NCBI RefSeq assembly: GCF_019578655.1 | Contig: NC_063261.1 | Location: 28,995,126-29,059,125, forward strand | DNA: 64,000 bases | DNA from: Ricinus communis | Lineage: Eukaryota > Streptophyta > Magnoliopsida > Malpighiales > Euphorbiaceae | Direction: 5' to 3' | Part shown: in pieces, positions 61,994 through 64,000 of the stretch | How positions within the stretch are numbered: the first letter of the stretch is position 1 | Layout: every line of letters starts with the position of its first letter | Made by a program: the position numbers and the translations under genes | Notes under the pieces: model-generated | The model's database searches: none | The model's input: the letters and a program-made list of their open reading frames with translations, nothing else | What the model was told of the DNA's origin: nothing

Positions 61994-64000
61994 AATTACC
62001 CCACACTTAAGCTATTGCTTGTCCTCAAGCAATTAACAACTCACCTCATAAAACTACAGTTAGCAATTCCTTTCAGTTTATGCCCCTAGTCCACAGCGAG
62101 TATTCAACACATCTCAAAGGATACTCAATCATAAATCAAATTACAAACCATTAACAAAGAATGGAAATAATATTAATGCATGAGTAACTTAAATGACAAC
62201 TCAACACAAACATCATGAACCAATGCCTCACAGGGATCACTCAAGTCGCTCAAAGTGTATATTAGGTGAATAACAAATCCCTCAAAGCAAATGCACAAGA
62301 CCCGCTCACCATAAGCTTGCTCATAAATCATATCTTCGCTACTGTGAATAAGTAAATACCAAAATCAAAGGGTCTTTACCAAGGTTGTAATGGGGCTAGG
62401 GTAAAGGTACGGAGATTTGGACAGAAGTATGAAAATGCTGGAATTCGTGCGATAAACAATATTATATGCTCAAAGGATTAAATGCCTAAGATCACAAAAA
62501 GAATCATTCACTAAAATCCCTACTTCATAGAATAACGCTCGCAAATGCTCTAAATCCAATAAAAAGATAAATAATTAAAGAGATTTGTTTATTATATTTT
62601 TTTTTTCTTCTTCTTCATCTTTTTTTTTTCTCTTCTTTTTTTTTTTATAATAATGAACTAGCAGCTTATTAGCGAACGCTGCATACAACTCGAATAAACA
62701 TAAAGAATAACAAATACAAATTGGATCAAAGGGAGCATTTAAAATATCAAAAAGATTTAGTGAATTTACCAACATAGCAACTAGCATTTTAATCCCACAT
62801 AAAGTCGAACATATCACAGAAAGAAATTCCAGCATAAGGGTAAAGGAAAGATAAATGTAAAGAATGGTATAATTGAAGTGTATAGGTGTAGATTATGAAG
62901 AAAAGGTTAAGGCTCAAAAATTGGCTAACTAATGGAAACATAAGGTGGTAGGCTTTTGGTCAAATGTGGGGAATCCTAAATCGCCCAAATCATCTCATGG
63001 TATTCACAATATTCATGTAACTTCAACACGCATTACAAAGCAAGTTCTAGAAGCAAAGTTAAGTACAATGCACATTCAAACAAGAAATATAAAGAGCATA
63101 AGCAAAATGAATGCTCAACTGGCTCAAAATCTCACTTTCAGGTGTGGTATTAGGTGCAGTTGGTTCGCAATATCATTAATTGAATCATTATTTAAGAAAC
63201 ACATGCATATGATATTATCAACGTTCTAAGTTAAAATTCGACAATTCGAAAACAATTAAATAACACCGGTTTAACCCCGAGGGTTGATGTGTAAAACACC
63301 ATAAATGGTTTTCCAAGGACAATGAACAACAAAGAAAAGTAACTACAATTCTATAAATCAAGTCATCAATCAGCTCAAAATTAGCATACTCAAGTGCATA
63401 AAAACACAATGTCCTAACATCTCCTAAAAATACACAACACCTAGCCATAGCAATTAAAAATCCATATGAGAGATTAGGGTTTACCCATAAGCACCCCACA
63501 CTTGAAGAACACAACGTCCTCAGTGTAAAATGTTATGGATACCCCGCATGGAATGCTCAACTAAGAGAACAAAGGCAATACAATCCAAGTGCATGACATG
63601 TATGAAAATAAAGTAAATAAATGCGGAAAAATAAAAAGATCTAGGGGATCGCCTGATCATCCATCGAGGCGATGTTGTGGAAATTCGGTGCCTCCTGGTA
63701 GAATCTGAAAATAATAAAATAAAGAAATAAAATCAAAACTGAAAATATGAAAACTAAAACTAATAAAATGTTTCCAAAATAAAAAGGTTAAAAAAAATTA
63801 GAAATTAAAGATAAAAATTGGGGTGCCTCCCAAAAGCGCTTCTTTTGATGTGATGAGTCTTCATTTGGACTCATGGTGAAAAGCAAATGGGCGTGATCGA
63901 CGACCATCCATCCTTCTTCCAAGCAAATGGCTTCAAATATCCGGCTTAGAGGGATAATCGTCAACTTCCTCTTCCCAAGCCGGTCAAGCAAGCCGCCATT
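61994..64000 (-). mobile_element. Interior (3' part) of the Gypsy-type element, truncated by the window edge
   Basis: No gag or pol motif was recognised. CCCCACACTT-type words recur (61999 and 63496), as does GTCCTCAAG/CGTCCTCAG (62021 and 63512). A CT/T-rich tract occupies 62590-62645. A 67-codon minus-strand frame at 63788-63991 begins LDRLGKRKLTIIPLSRIF and has no family I can name. Coding parts, if any, lie to the right. Confidence 0.5.

Overview
The window looks like nuclear DNA of a eudicot plant. It is AT-rich, with spliced genes that use ordinary GT-AG introns, and it carries plant Copia and Gypsy LTR retrotransposons, hAT and Mutator-type DNA transposons, and an F-box gene of the large plant FBA family. 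I cannot fix the species from sequence alone.

Only three genes look intact: an F-box gene (5729-6955, minus), a non-canonical nucleotidyltransferase of the PAP/OAS1 fold (44128-49474, minus, 8 exons) and a TRM1-type tRNA guanine-26 dimethyltransferase (53286-55313, plus, 6 exons). A 15-exon alpha-galactosidase gene (31049-43409, plus) is recognisable exon by exon but is dead: it has stops, frameshifts, lost splice donors and a 6.6 kb Copia element in one intron. The alpha-galactosidase, nucleotidyltransferase and TRM1 genes are adjacent, and from memory the same three families are adjacent in Arabidopsis (AT3G56310, AT3G56320, AT3G56330), so 31-55 kb is probably a conserved gene block. A small-heat-shock-protein relic lies at 4545-4675.

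The rest is mostly a nest of transposons. Positions 1-1716 are a truncated LTR of a family that recurs at 24829-27324 (solo LTR with a perfect 5-bp target duplication), 35863-37772 and 58466-60450. Positions 7364-19528 are one full-length, minus-strand, pol-less element with 2.3 kb LTRs, a tRNA-type primer site, gag fragments and a 3'-UTR minisatellite (Tat/Ogre-like). Its gag is split by an unrelated solo LTR at 13087-15398. Positions 19812-22818 are a non-autonomous Mutator-type element with long inverted repeats and a perfect 9-bp duplication; a diverged solo LTR of the Tat-like family sits inside it. Positions 29405-29951 are a MITE. A decayed hAT transposase at 57214-58465 is interrupted by an LTR, which is itself interrupted by a Gypsy-type LTR (60451-61993) whose element runs off the right edge.

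No new biological system emerged. The most informative structures are the stratified insertions with exact target duplications, the dead alpha-galactosidase in a conserved block, and the tandem-repeat array beside the 3' LTR of the Tat-like element.
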